Source: Sipunculus nudus (taxonomy: Eukaryota > Annelida > Sipuncula > Golfingiida > Sipunculidae). Taken from it: 64,000 nt of DNA. Position 1 is the first letter of the stretch. Each line of letters begins with the position of its first letter. The DNA lies in the NCBI GenBank assembly GCA_026874595.1, contig JAPPUL010000078.1, forward strand, positions 1-64,000, given 5' to 3'. The notes beneath the pieces are model-generated. The model did not search any database. It saw only the letters and a program-made list of their open reading frames with translations, and was not told where the DNA came from. Of the stretch, positions 54,450 through 63,338 are shown piece by piece. Both the position numbers and the translations under genes were made by a program.

Positions 54450-56219
54450 TTATACCTTTACCTTTTGCAAAAGCCCACGTAGACATTCTTCTATTTCTTT
54501 TGGTATAAATGGTTCCCCCCTATACACATTAAGCGTTTCTATCTTCTCATGCAACGGCAACATTGATTTTACTAGTCTTGCAAACTGCCCTTGAAAATTT
54601 GCTTCCGGTATTACTATCTTGTCTAGTTTCGACGCAAAACTTTCTATTGCTTTCTTAGGAAGGGGCCATAATAACTTAGGATACAACGCTGAGACCTTTT
54701 CACCGCCTACTCTAAGCCTTGCTACCGCCTCCGATGCTATAGATTGGGTAAGCCCCCAACTCATAACCCCTACACGCGCTCCATCCTGCTCATCTTTAAC
54801 TACCGCACCTTCATACTCATCCTCTATATTATCAAATTTTCGCCACCTCTTTTCTGTCATCTTTGTCCTTGTATCTGGATTCGTTCGAGGACCCGAATTC
54901 TCCGCATGTTCAAGCCCTGTTGCTGCATATGATTCCCCACTGTTGCCAGGTATCCCCATCGGCGATATCCCATCTTCTGTATCCAAATATCTCAAAAACG
55001 CCCCGTTATCTCCTCTTGCGTTCTCCCCTCTCCCATTTCTACCAACAACTCGATGTTCTATCTTTATCTTACTCATATCAGGCCTATCGATAGCCTCAAC
55101 TCGTAGTGCCAAAGATGCATCAGTTAATAGCAATACCGGACTTTGATAACGTTCTGCCAAATTAAATGCATCTATTGTCAAATACAAATTCTCCTTCACA
55201 TTACTCGGCGCAAGCACTATCTTTGGAGAGTCTCCGTGACTACCATATATCGCTTGCATCAAATCACCTTGATCATGACGAGTTGGCATCCCTGTACTTG
55301 GACCACCCCTTTGTACGTTCACTATGACAACAGGCAGTTCCGCCATAACACCAAGCCCTATTAACTCATTCATTAATGATACGCCAGGTCCTGATGTTGC
55401 ACTCAACGCCTTAGCTCCTGCAAAACTCGCTCCCAAACATGTACCTAATGCTGATATCTCATCCTCTGATTGATAGACATATCCCCCTGTCCCCAAAATC
55501 ATCTCTGATAAATAGTTTCCTACCGTTGTCGCTGGCGTTATCGGATATGCCCCGTAATATGAACAGCCTGCCATAGTCGCCCCAAGCGCTATTGCCTCAT
55601 TACCCTCTATTACTATTACATCTCGTGACTTGCGCGCCTCAGGGAATATATACTTATCTGTCTTTTTTATATTTTCCCTAACGTATTGTGCGCCCGCTTC
55701 TAGGGCCTTATAATTTAAGTCGACGATTTTCTCTCCCTTCTTCGAAAACTTTTCTTTTACAGAGTCCTTTAAACTACTCATCGGTATCTTAAATAATTCC
55801 GATGCCGCTCCAAGTGCTACCATATTCTTTGTTATATAAGCACCAAGCTCCTTCTTGGCTATCCCACTCATCGGAACCGGATACATTGTTACCCCTTCAA
55901 TATCCTCAGGTTCAAAATCTGCCTCAGGCCCACTATCATATACACATACTGTTCCAGGACGCAAAAGACTCTTATTTACTTCAAATGCTTCCCCATTAAA
56001 GGCAAGTAGTATATGAAATGAATCCCCTTGCGATAATATCTCCTCATCTGATACTCGAACTTGAGATAATGCATATCCTCCTTTAATCTCTGCAGGGAAA
56101 CTTTTAAATGTTACAACTTCCATGCCTACTCGCGTTGCTGAGCGCATTAGAAAGTCCCCTGCACTAATTACCCCTTCCCCTCCTTCTCCGCCTATCTTCA
56201 ATGTTAAATCTCTTGCCAT
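54450..56219 (-). CDS. korA: 2-oxoacid:ferredoxin oxidoreductase, fused gamma-alpha subunit
   Basis: 589 residues. The N-terminal gamma domain (about 1-185: GGEGGEGVISAGDFL, FPAEIKGGYALSQVRVS) is fused to the pyrimidine-binding alpha domain (about 200-400: GAYPITPATTVGNYL, SATSGPGVSLMNELIG, NVQRGGPSTGMPTRHDQGD) and a C-terminal domain II. The linker around 395-460 is unusually long and rich in Arg, Gly and Asn. Together with KorB it makes a complete oxygen-sensitive enzyme, indicating anaerobic or microaerophilic metabolism. The ATG is preceded by AAGGAGG. Confidence 0.93.
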   Translation of the reverse strand: MARDLTLKIGGEGGEGVISAGDFLMRSATRVGMEVVTFKSFPAEIKGGYALSQVRVSDEEILSQGDSFHILLAFNGEAFEVNKSLLRPGTVCVYDSGPEADFEPEDIEGVTMYPVPMSGIAKKELGAYITKNMVALGAASELFKIPMSSLKDSVKEKFSKKGEKIVDLNYKALEAGAQYVRENIKKTDKYIFPEARKSRDVIVIEGNEAIALGATMAGCSYYGAYPITPATTVGNYLSEMILGTGGYVYQSEDEISALGTCLGASFAGAKALSATSGPGVSLMNELIGLGVMAELPVVIVNVQRGGPSTGMPTRHDQGDLMQAIYGSHGDSPKIVLAPSNVKENLYLTIDAFNLAERYQSPVLLLTDASLALRVEAIDRPDMSKIKIEHRVVGRNGRGENARGDNGAFLRYLDTEDGISPMGIPGNSGESYAATGLEHAENSGPRTNPDTRTKMTEKRWRKFDNIEDEYEGAVVKDEQDGARVGVMSWGLTQSIASEAVARLRVGGEKVSALYPKLLWPLPKKAIESFASKLDKIVIPEANFQGQFARLVKSMLPLHEKIETLNVYRGEPFIPKEIEECLRGLLQKVKV

Positions 56220-56578
56220 ACTGCCTCCTTATCTATTCCTATTATTTTTTGTATACTTTAATTACTCATCCCTTTATAAAGCAAACTATAAAATAAACGT
56301 TAATTAGTTATATAAGATAAACATTACTATTCACAAAGAAAACAACCAGTTTAGTCTCTTTACTAAAAAAAAGAGCCTTTTCTCTATAAGCCTATAACCT
56401 ATAAGATAGATAAACTAATTCCGATCCTCTTGCTTTGTTTTATTATTCTAATGCTTTATTTTAATACCTACCTTATCTTTTTACACAGGAAAACTACCAC
56501 AACTCTAACAATCTATTTTATACTATATATCTCTATAAAATTAGTATTATTAAACCTATTTAATCAATATATTATGTT
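56220..56578. other. Divergent intergenic region, no gene seen
   Basis: About 360 bp of AT-rich DNA between korA (leftward) and the beta-lactamase-family gene (rightward). I find no hairpin, repeat array or open frame. Promoters for both genes are expected here, but no pair of hexamers stands out. Confidence 0.5.
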
Positions 56579-57640
56579 ATGTTTGAAAAGCATATTCAAT
56601 TACTAGATACCCTTGTCCATAAGGCTATACAAAAGAAAACTTTTGCCGCTGTTGATATTATATTATTCAATAACCACAAAATCTTATTCCAAAAGGCTTA
56701 TGGTAATATAATCGCAAATACCCCCTTACCTAAAAATAGCATATTTGACCTTGCTTCCTTAACTAAACCTTTTGTTACTGCTACTCTTACTTTTATGCTT
56801 TATGAGCAAAACGAGCTTTCTATTCATGATAAGGTTCATAAGTTCTTGCCATTATTTAATAGCGATACCGAAAAACAAAAGGTGTCAATTGCTCATCTTC
56901 TAAGTCATTCATCTGGTCTGCCTGATTGGTTGCCGCTCTATGAAAATGACCGTTCTAAAGAACAGGCAACTAAAGATTTATTACTAACTGGCCAAGTAAA
57001 TAAAACCGGGCAAAAGGCCGTCTATAGCTGTCTTGGTTATATAATTTTAAAGCTTATTATAGAAAAAATAGCTAAAAAGCCGTTAGACCTTTTAGCTCAA
57101 GAACTTATATTTAAACCTCTTAATATGCAAAACTCCTACTTTAGGCCAGATAAAACTCTCTTAAAAAAGATAGTTCCCACCGGCAATTCTAAACAACGTA
57201 AAAACATTTGGGGCGAGGTTCATGATGATAATTCCTTGCTATTTGACTCTATTGGAGGCAATGCTGGCCTTTTTGCCAATGCTCATGATGTTTTTACTTA
57301 CTCTAAGATGATTCTTAATTCAGGTTCTTACAAAGATATTAAGCTCCTATCTCATGAAAGCGTTAGTTCAATGTCTACAAACTATTTAGATAATTGGGGG
57401 CTTGGTTTCCAAATTAAAACACCTGGCTCTATGGGAAACTTATTTACTAGCAAGTCGTTTGGGCATACCGGCTTTACAGGTACTTCAGTATGGCTTGACA
57501 GAAATTTAAATATCGGTATTGCCATACTTTCTAATAGAACTTTTATGAGTTATATCAAGAATGCAGGCAGGATGAAAAGTTTTCGGGCCGAGGTTAATGA
57601 CATCTTGCTCGGTTTTTTAAAATCATCCAAAGTATTATAA
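56579..57640 (+). CDS. Serine beta-lactamase-family hydrolase
   Basis: 353 residues of the class C beta-lactamase/esterase fold. The catalytic SxxK is SLTK at 60-63 (ASLTKPFVTATLTF), the HTG box is GHTGFTGTSVW near 300, and HLLSHSSGLPDW is the usual helical motif. The second motif reads YSC where most members have Y-S/A-N. No signal peptide is seen, so a cytoplasmic peptidase, esterase or cell-wall-recycling role is more likely than antibiotic resistance. Exact substrate unknown. Confidence 0.85.
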   Translation: MFEKHIQLLDTLVHKAIQKKTFAAVDIILFNNHKILFQKAYGNIIANTPLPKNSIFDLASLTKPFVTATLTFMLYEQNELSIHDKVHKFLPLFNSDTEKQKVSIAHLLSHSSGLPDWLPLYENDRSKEQATKDLLLTGQVNKTGQKAVYSCLGYIILKLIIEKIAKKPLDLLAQELIFKPLNMQNSYFRPDKTLLKKIVPTGNSKQRKNIWGEVHDDNSLLFDSIGGNAGLFANAHDVFTYSKMILNSGSYKDIKLLSHESVSSMSTNYLDNWGLGFQIKTPGSMGNLFTSKSFGHTGFTGTSVWLDRNLNIGIAILSNRTFMSYIKNAGRMKSFRAEVNDILLGFLKSSKVL

Positions 57641-57716
57641 AAGTATTATTAATGAGAAAGTTAAAGCTTTAGGAGCCTTTTATAAAAAGACAATCGATAT
57701 AATGACCAAGCATAAT

Positions 57717-57762
57717 GATGGCCCCTAGGGAGGGAGGCACGACCCTACCGCCCTCCTTAAGC
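57717..57762. other. GC-rich structured block between convergent genes
   Basis: A GC-rich stretch stands out in AT-rich DNA. GGAGGG and CCCTCC can pair, and TAGGG/CCCTA is a competing stem. It lies between the ends of the beta-lactamase-family and cytochrome genes, so a bidirectional transcription terminator is likely, though T-runs are weak. Confidence 0.4.
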
Positions 57763-57772
57763 TCTTACCTTA

Positions 57773-58198
57773 CTACTTCTTAAACTGTTTTATCCACTCG
57801 TAGATAGTCTTTGCTTCTTCATCACTTAGGTCTTGTGGCGTCATTAATGTTCCAGGGCGACCCTCTTTACTTACCTTACGAAACTCTTCATAACTCAAAG
57901 CTGCTAATAACTGCTTGCTTGGATATGGCTCCCTTACTGTCCCCTCATCCTCAAAATGGCATGAGGCGCACCCTTTTTCATCAAATAAATCTTCACCGCT
58001 ACTTCCTACACTACCTCCTCCTGATGCAACTTCTGATTTTGGTGCTTCCGCAGGCTCTGGGGCAGGCTCTTTTTCCGTTTTTACTGCTGTTTTAGTTTCT
58101 GTAGAAGCGTTCTTATCACCACCTCCACAGCCATTTACAAAAACTCCTGTAAACCCTAAAATAATTAAAAGAAGTACATAGTACTTTATTGCATTCAA
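57773..58198 (-). CDS. Cytochrome c lipoprotein
   Basis: 141 residues. A lipobox (VNGC, Cys at about 24) is followed by a Gly/Ala/Pro/Glu-rich linker and a single class I-like cytochrome c domain. It has the haem-binding site CASCH near 83-87 and a likely axial Met in GTLMTPQDLSDEEAKTIYEW. It should be anchored on the outer face of a membrane and carry electrons, perhaps to a terminal oxidase or peroxidase encoded elsewhere. The linker pattern (EPAPEPAEAP) is common in such electron-transfer lipoproteins. Confidence 0.88.
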   Translation of the reverse strand: MNAIKYYVLLLIILGFTGVFVNGCGGGDKNASTETKTAVKTEKEPAPEPAEAPKSEVASGGGSVGSSGEDLFDEKGCASCHFEDEGTVREPYPSKQLLAALSYEEFRKVSKEGRPGTLMTPQDLSDEEAKTIYEWIKQFKK

Positions 58199-58252
58199 AA
58201 ATATATCCTCCTTAAATTATAATTCTTTAAATATATTTACTTTGTTTGTAAA

Positions 58253-59143
58253 TTATTTGAAATATAATATACTCAACTTATTAGAAAGTTCAACAAACTT
58301 TTTGTATCCAAGCTCCTCAGCACGCACTTTAAGCCCTATCTGAGCTTCTTCTAACACTCTGGCAAGTTCATAATCACTATATCCCAAATCACTTGTTTTA
58401 AGGCAATTATATAAAGTCTTTCGACGCTTGCCAAAACTTATCTTTAATAGCTTTTCGAACAGCTTTTTATCTTTTATCTGACCCATTTTTTCATTGCTAT
58501 TTCTAAAATCAAATAATAGCGCGCTAGACTCTATCTTTGGCTTTGGATAAAAAACTTCCTTAGATACATTAAACAATATTCTCGGCCGGCAATAAGCTTG
58601 GCAAAATACCGATAATGAACCATATTCCTTACTCCCCTCCCTTGACACTATCCTATGAGCTACATCTTTTTGTACCAAGAAAAGTAAATATCTTATACTA
58701 TAAGAATTAGAACTTAAAACAAAAGCATTAATACATTTTGTTATTATGGGCGTTGTTATATTATAAGGGATATTACCTACTATCGAAATGCTTTTAGCAC
58801 CTTCTACATAGTCTGACAAAGATACTTTGAGAAAATCATGATGTATCACTTTTACTCTCTCCTGCCCCGCAAACCGCTCTTTAAGACATTCTGATAGCTT
58901 CTTATCTATCTCAAATACTGTAACTTTAAATTTATTCTCAAGTAGTTTTGCTGTAAGATGCCCAAGCCCGCCTCCTATCTCCAATACCTTTTCATCCTCT
59001 GCTAACGCTAACGAAGTTACTAGCTTTTCCAAGATGTTTTTATCAAGTAGGAAGTTTTGTCCATGACGCTTTGTTAAAGCTATTCCTCGCTCTCTTAAAT
59101 AATGCTTTATTTCGTAAACTGAATTGTAGTTTATACTTAACAA
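58253..59143 (-). CDS. rsmA: 16S rRNA dimethyladenosine transferase RsmA/KsgA
   Basis: Dimethylates the two adenines in helix 45 of 16S rRNA during 30S maturation. 296 residues. KRHGQNFLLDKNILEK is the family start, LEIGGGLGHLTAKLLEN is the SAM-binding motif and GNIPYNITTPII the catalytic NxPY motif. FYPKPKIESSALLF and FGKRRKTLYNCLK complete the pattern. All motifs are intact. Confidence 0.95.
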   Translation of the reverse strand: MLSINYNSVYEIKHYLRERGIALTKRHGQNFLLDKNILEKLVTSLALAEDEKVLEIGGGLGHLTAKLLENKFKVTVFEIDKKLSECLKERFAGQERVKVIHHDFLKVSLSDYVEGAKSISIVGNIPYNITTPIITKCINAFVLSSNSYSIRYLLFLVQKDVAHRIVSREGSKEYGSLSVFCQAYCRPRILFNVSKEVFYPKPKIESSALLFDFRNSNEKMGQIKDKKLFEKLLKISFGKRRKTLYNCLKTSDLGYSDYELARVLEEAQIGLKVRAEELGYKKFVELSNKLSILYFK

Positions 59144-59184
59144 GATTATATCGTTTTTTATTTTAATAGTTTTTATATAACATT

Positions 59185-60123
59185 TTAGCTGCTTTTAAGA
59201 TACTCTAAAATACCCTTTATCCCCTCTGCCTTCTCTATAAAGTTAAGCTTCCTCAAATTACTACTATAGGCATTGTATTCATTACATATACGTTCTATCT
59301 CGGTATGATAACCAAGTAACCATAGTAGCTTTATTGATATGAAACTTATAAACCCTCCTCTAACACCTTCGTTTATATCATCAGGACAAAACTCTCTTGC
59401 CAATATCTTTGCATACTCATACGTTATATGCGATATGAAGCTCCTTATATGTAAACCTACTAAGCTATATATTACATAGGTTTTATCTTTACTTATTGTA
59501 TGTACCTGCTTCCCTACACTCACGCCAAGAGAAGACTTTTTCTTAGATCTCGCTTCTTTATTTCTTACATTTAAAATACTTGTAAGCTTTTCTTTATCTA
59601 CTAGATTTATTACAACTTCAAGCCCAAAGTCTTTTGTCTCTATCCCAAACTTCCTCTTTAATATAACTTTTATATTTGTTAGTACATTATGCGCTATTTG
59701 TTGACTCACAACCGATTGTCCATAACATTTTACGCAAAGCTCTAACTTATCTACCTCTTTTAACCCATCAGCATATATTACAGGATAGGAACAACGTACG
59801 CATTTACGACCCTCGGTATAACAACTTATACAGAAAAACCCTTGTAAGCCAAATATATATTTACTCTCCTCACCCAGTATGTCTCGTCGGCAACTTAAAC
59901 AGTTATGTCTCTTAGCATAACATGACTCACACGCTCGAATGCCATATACTATATAACTCTCATATGATGGGATAAAGCATATCTGACATAATGTCCCTGT
60001 TTCATAACATTTATCGCACATTATCTTATTATATTCATCTATTCTTACATATTTTGACCTTATCTCCCGCGAGCATGTACTACAACGCATTACCTTACTT
60101 TCTACGTCAAGACCCTGTATCAT
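59185..60123 (-). CDS. LIM-like zinc protein with DA1-like domain lacking the protease motif
   Basis: 312 residues. The first 135 residues contain at least seven CxxC pairs (CSTC 14-17, CDKC 36-39, CQIC 46-49, CESC 65-68, CLSC 75-78, CVRC 108-111, CVKC 130-133), forming LIM/zinc-ribbon modules. The C-terminal 170 residues resemble the DA1-like domain, a zinc metallopeptidase in plants and bacteria: YVIYSLVGLHIRSFISH, then INEGVRGGFISFISIKLLW. In active DA1 the helix reads HExxH; here the same place reads HITYEY (from 232), so the zinc-binding site is lost. The later EG (252-253) is kept. It is probably a catalytically dead binding protein. No signal peptide is seen. Confidence 0.6.
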   Translation of the reverse strand: MIQGLDVESKVMRCSTCSREIRSKYVRIDEYNKIMCDKCYETGTLCQICFIPSYESYIVYGIRACESCYAKRHNCLSCRRDILGEESKYIFGLQGFFCISCYTEGRKCVRCSYPVIYADGLKEVDKLELCVKCYGQSVVSQQIAHNVLTNIKVILKRKFGIETKDFGLEVVINLVDKEKLTSILNVRNKEARSKKKSSLGVSVGKQVHTISKDKTYVIYSLVGLHIRSFISHITYEYAKILAREFCPDDINEGVRGGFISFISIKLLWLLGYHTEIERICNEYNAYSSNLRKLNFIEKAEGIKGILEYLKSS

Positions 60124-60433
60124 TTCTTTTGTCCTCCATAATTTTATTCTATTCCTCTTGCCGCCCCTCTTGCCGCCCCTCTTGCCACCCCTCTCTCGTC
60201 TCCCCCGTTACTCCATACCCTCGATTAAGCACTTTCATTTTAACTTATACTTCACATCGGTTATATACTTTTTATTTTAATACTAAAATATACTCTATTG
60301 CTTTATTTATACCCTCCCCGCAAAATAGCACTGTTGACTTATTCTCCTATTATTCTTAAATTTATTTTGGTGCTTGTCTAACTTAAGGCTTGCTTTAAGT
60401 TGTTTATTTATACTAATACCTTTTCTTTAAACT
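60124..60433. repeat. Intergenic region with CCGCCCCTCTTG tandem repeat
   Basis: The 310 bp between divergent genes contain three copies of a 12-bp C-rich unit near 60157-60190, followed by T/A-rich sequence. No gene is seen. Confidence 0.5.
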
Positions 60434-60448
60434 TTGTGGGTTTTCTTT

Positions 60449-60787
60449 ATGCGTAAAAAGACTATTGCTATTACTATATTTGCTTTGACCTTTGCTATTA
60501 TTGCTATTGTCGCTTTTTATATAATATTTCCACCTCAAAGCCAAATACGTTCAAGAGTATTTGGGGGAGCCGTTAATATCCAGCTCCCTAAAGACTGCAA
60601 ACAAATCGTTTTTATATCATTTGCTCATAACGGAAAGGAAACTAGAAAATATTTGTCTTATATTAACTTCGATGGGGAACTTATTACTAAAGAATATAGA
60701 GACTATAATCTCCTTGAAGGGAAAATTAAATGGACCGGATTTAACCAGTCTATGATTAAACAAAGTACGCTAAAACCACGCAATTAG
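60449..60787 (+). CDS. Small membrane-anchored protein
   Basis: 112 residues from ATG 60449; an in-frame TTG at 60434 has no ribosome site. One N-terminal transmembrane segment (TIAITIFALTFAIIAIVAFYIIF) is followed by a folded domain of about 80 residues (VNIQLPKDCKQIVFISFAHNG, KYLSYINFDGELITKEY). It lies 128 bp before ptsP. No family is recognised. A decayed fragment at 24810-24986 may share its central motif. Confidence 0.6.
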   Translation: MRKKTIAITIFALTFAIIAIVAFYIIFPPQSQIRSRVFGGAVNIQLPKDCKQIVFISFAHNGKETRKYLSYINFDGELITKEYRDYNLLEGKIKWTGFNQSMIKQSTLKPRN

Positions 60788-60914
60788 TTAACTTATTTCT
60801 CTTTCTTATTTAGTTCCTTATGCTCCATTGGCAAAAACGATTTGCCCCTTTTTTGTTTGACTTTTTCTTTAGTGTTTTTTTTTAACCCTTTATTTTTTTA
60901 TTTAGTGCTCGATT

Positions 60915-63329
60915 ATGGATTTAACTACTTCTATCTTTAAACAAGAAGACAAAGATAATATCTATATGTCTTTGCTTTATGAGGTTAACCAGATTATTAA
61001 CCTTTCTGATAACTTTGAAGATACTTTGGATAGCATTGTCAATATCGTTTCTAATAAACTTAAAACGGATGTCTGCTCTATCTACCTCCTAGACTCTAAA
61101 ACCAATATCCTAACTCTAAAGGCTACTAAAGGACTTAACTTGTCTGCCAAAGATAAAATATCTTTAAAGCTTGGTGAGGGCGTTACTTCGCTTGCCATCG
61201 AGAAAATGCATCCCATATCTATTGACAACGTTAAGAGCCATCCTAGATTTAAGAACTTTGAAGAGGCTGAAGAAACACCTTTTAACTCCTTCCTTGGATT
61301 GCCCATAATCGGGAATAAGAAACCGATTGGCGTTTTTGTCGTTCAAAAGAAAAATATTTACTCCTTCCATGCAAATGAAATTAATATGCTTCAGATACTA
61401 GCTTCGCAGATTGCAGGCGTTATTCAAGTTGCTTATGTTATTTCTAAAACCATAAATCAGAAAGATAACTCTTATATAACGGACAACACTAAGCTTGAAA
61501 AGGAGCTTGAAGAACTTACAGAGGATGACTTTTTAGTAAATGATTTAAATGATAAAGACAGTAATTCTAAAACTAAAAAGAAGATATCTTCCGTTAAAGG
61601 CATTACTACTTCCTTTGGATATGGATATGGCAAAGTTCTCTTACTTGAAGAGGCTTATAATCTTTCTGTCGTAACTGCAAATAAAATTGATGATATAAAC
61701 TCTGAGTTAAATACCTTGGATAAAGCCATAGAAAAGAGTAAAGAAGAATTACTAAATATAAAAGAAAATCTACAAAAGCAAATATCCTCAAATACTTTAC
61801 AAATATTTGATTCGCATATAATGTTAATTGAGGACACGAAGTTACATAAAGATATTAAAGAACTTATACAAAAAGGTTATAATGCGGCTTTTGCTACATT
61901 CAAGATAATAAATAACCATATAGAAACTTTTAAGAACTTTGACGATCCATACATAAAAGACAGAGCTATCGATATCGAAGATATCGGGCGTAGGATAATA
62001 AACAATATTCTTGGTATATGCCCCATAGACCAAGGAAAACTACCTAATGACTGTATCGTTGTATCTAAGTTTCTAACACCTTCAACAACTGCAAATCTAG
62101 ATGTTTCAAAAGTACGAGCTATTGTAACTGAACATGGAGGAAATACTTCACATGCCTCTATACTCGCCCGTTCTTTGGAAATACCGGCAGTCGTTATTCC
62201 TAATATTTTGTCTAAAATAACTCTTGATGATTATGTTCTGGTTGATGGGAATACAGGATTTGTTTTCATAAACCCTTTAAAACCTTTAGTTGATGAATAT
62301 CAAGTTAAAGCCAAACTCGAAGTTTTAGAGTTTCAAAACTATTTCAATAAATATCTTGAGGAAATACCTAAAACAAAAGATGGGAAAATCATAAATATTA
62401 GTTCCAACATAGGCTTAATAAGCGATATCGAAATGTCTAAACGCAAAGCGACTCGCGATGTTGGCCTTTTTAGAACCGAGTTTTTATATATGATTAGAAA
62501 CAGTTTGCCATCTAAAGAGGAACAGAAGAAGATTTATGACAATGTTATAAGCTCATTCCCGGATGGCGAGATTACTATACGTACTTTAGATATTGGCGGA
62601 GATAAACTGTTACCTTATCTTCCGCTGCCAAGTGAGGAGAACCCGTGTCTTGGATACAAGTCAAGTAGGTTTTTACTTGACCATCCTAAAATACTTCTTG
62701 ACCAAATTGAAGCTATTCTTATGTCTAGCGTTAATGGCAAGGTAAGAATACTTTTTCCCATGATATCGCATCTTAATGAACTATTACAACTAAAGGAGTT
62801 TTTACAGCTTGCAAAAGATGAGCTTAAATATTCCAATATCCCTTATTCCCAAGGCGTTGATGTTGGCATGATGATTGAGGTCCCTTCTATTATCTTTCAG
62901 ATAGATGACTTTGTGCCTTATGTTGATTTTTTTAGCATTGGGACTAATGACCTTATTCAATATATATTAGCTGTTGATAGGGATAATGAAAAGGTGTCCG
63001 ACATATATAGTCCTTTGAATCCTGCTGTGCTTAGAGCTATTGATATTGTAGTAAGAAAGGTAGCTAAACATAAAAATAAACGGCTTTCTGTATGTGGAGA
63101 GATGGCAGGTCCTACCGAGAGCACTTTTGTTTTACTTGCTCTTGGTATAAACGACCTTAGTGCAAGTCCTGCTACCATTCCTTATTTGCATTATATGATA
63201 CAACAACTTGATACTAAATTGCTTGAGAATGTACGGCGGCATATCTTGTCTTTAAAGACTACTCAGGATGTTGAGTTTTATGTTAAGAAAACATTACGGG
63301 AAGTAGCTCCTCGACTATTTACAGTATGA
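60915..63329 (+). CDS. ptsP: PTS enzyme I with N-terminal GAF domain (PtsP)
   Basis: Phosphoenolpyruvate:protein phosphotransferase of the nitrogen-related PTS. 804 residues. A GAF domain (about 15-175: YLLDSKTNILTLKATKGL, SIDNVKSHPRF, GLPIIGNKKPIGVFVVQ) leads into the HPr-binding and phosphohistidine domain (TEHGGNTSHASILARSLEIP, H413). The PEP-binding barrel follows (GLFRTEFLYMIRNSLPS, IRTLDIGGDKLLPYLP, MIEVPSIIFQIDDF, FSIGTNDLIQYILAVDR, and CGEMAG). All active-site residues are present. It passes phosphate to an HPr encoded elsewhere and probably senses small ligands through GAF. No sugar-specific PTS genes are nearby. Confidence 0.94.
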   Translation: MDLTTSIFKQEDKDNIYMSLLYEVNQIINLSDNFEDTLDSIVNIVSNKLKTDVCSIYLLDSKTNILTLKATKGLNLSAKDKISLKLGEGVTSLAIEKMHPISIDNVKSHPRFKNFEEAEETPFNSFLGLPIIGNKKPIGVFVVQKKNIYSFHANEINMLQILASQIAGVIQVAYVISKTINQKDNSYITDNTKLEKELEELTEDDFLVNDLNDKDSNSKTKKKISSVKGITTSFGYGYGKVLLLEEAYNLSVVTANKIDDINSELNTLDKAIEKSKEELLNIKENLQKQISSNTLQIFDSHIMLIEDTKLHKDIKELIQKGYNAAFATFKIINNHIETFKNFDDPYIKDRAIDIEDIGRRIINNILGICPIDQGKLPNDCIVVSKFLTPSTTANLDVSKVRAIVTEHGGNTSHASILARSLEIPAVVIPNILSKITLDDYVLVDGNTGFVFINPLKPLVDEYQVKAKLEVLEFQNYFNKYLEEIPKTKDGKIINISSNIGLISDIEMSKRKATRDVGLFRTEFLYMIRNSLPSKEEQKKIYDNVISSFPDGEITIRTLDIGGDKLLPYLPLPSEENPCLGYKSSRFLLDHPKILLDQIEAILMSSVNGKVRILFPMISHLNELLQLKEFLQLAKDELKYSNIPYSQGVDVGMMIEVPSIIFQIDDFVPYVDFFSIGTNDLIQYILAVDRDNEKVSDIYSPLNPAVLRAIDIVVRKVAKHKNKRLSVCGEMAGPTESTFVLLALGINDLSASPATIPYLHYMIQQLDTKLLENVRRHILSLKTTQDVEFYVKKTLREVAPRLFTV

Positions 63330-63338
63330 ATCTATTAA

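Noticed and set aside
56579-57640. Antibiotic-resistance beta-lactamase
   Set aside because: No signal peptide and a changed second motif. The fold is shared with many esterases and peptidases.
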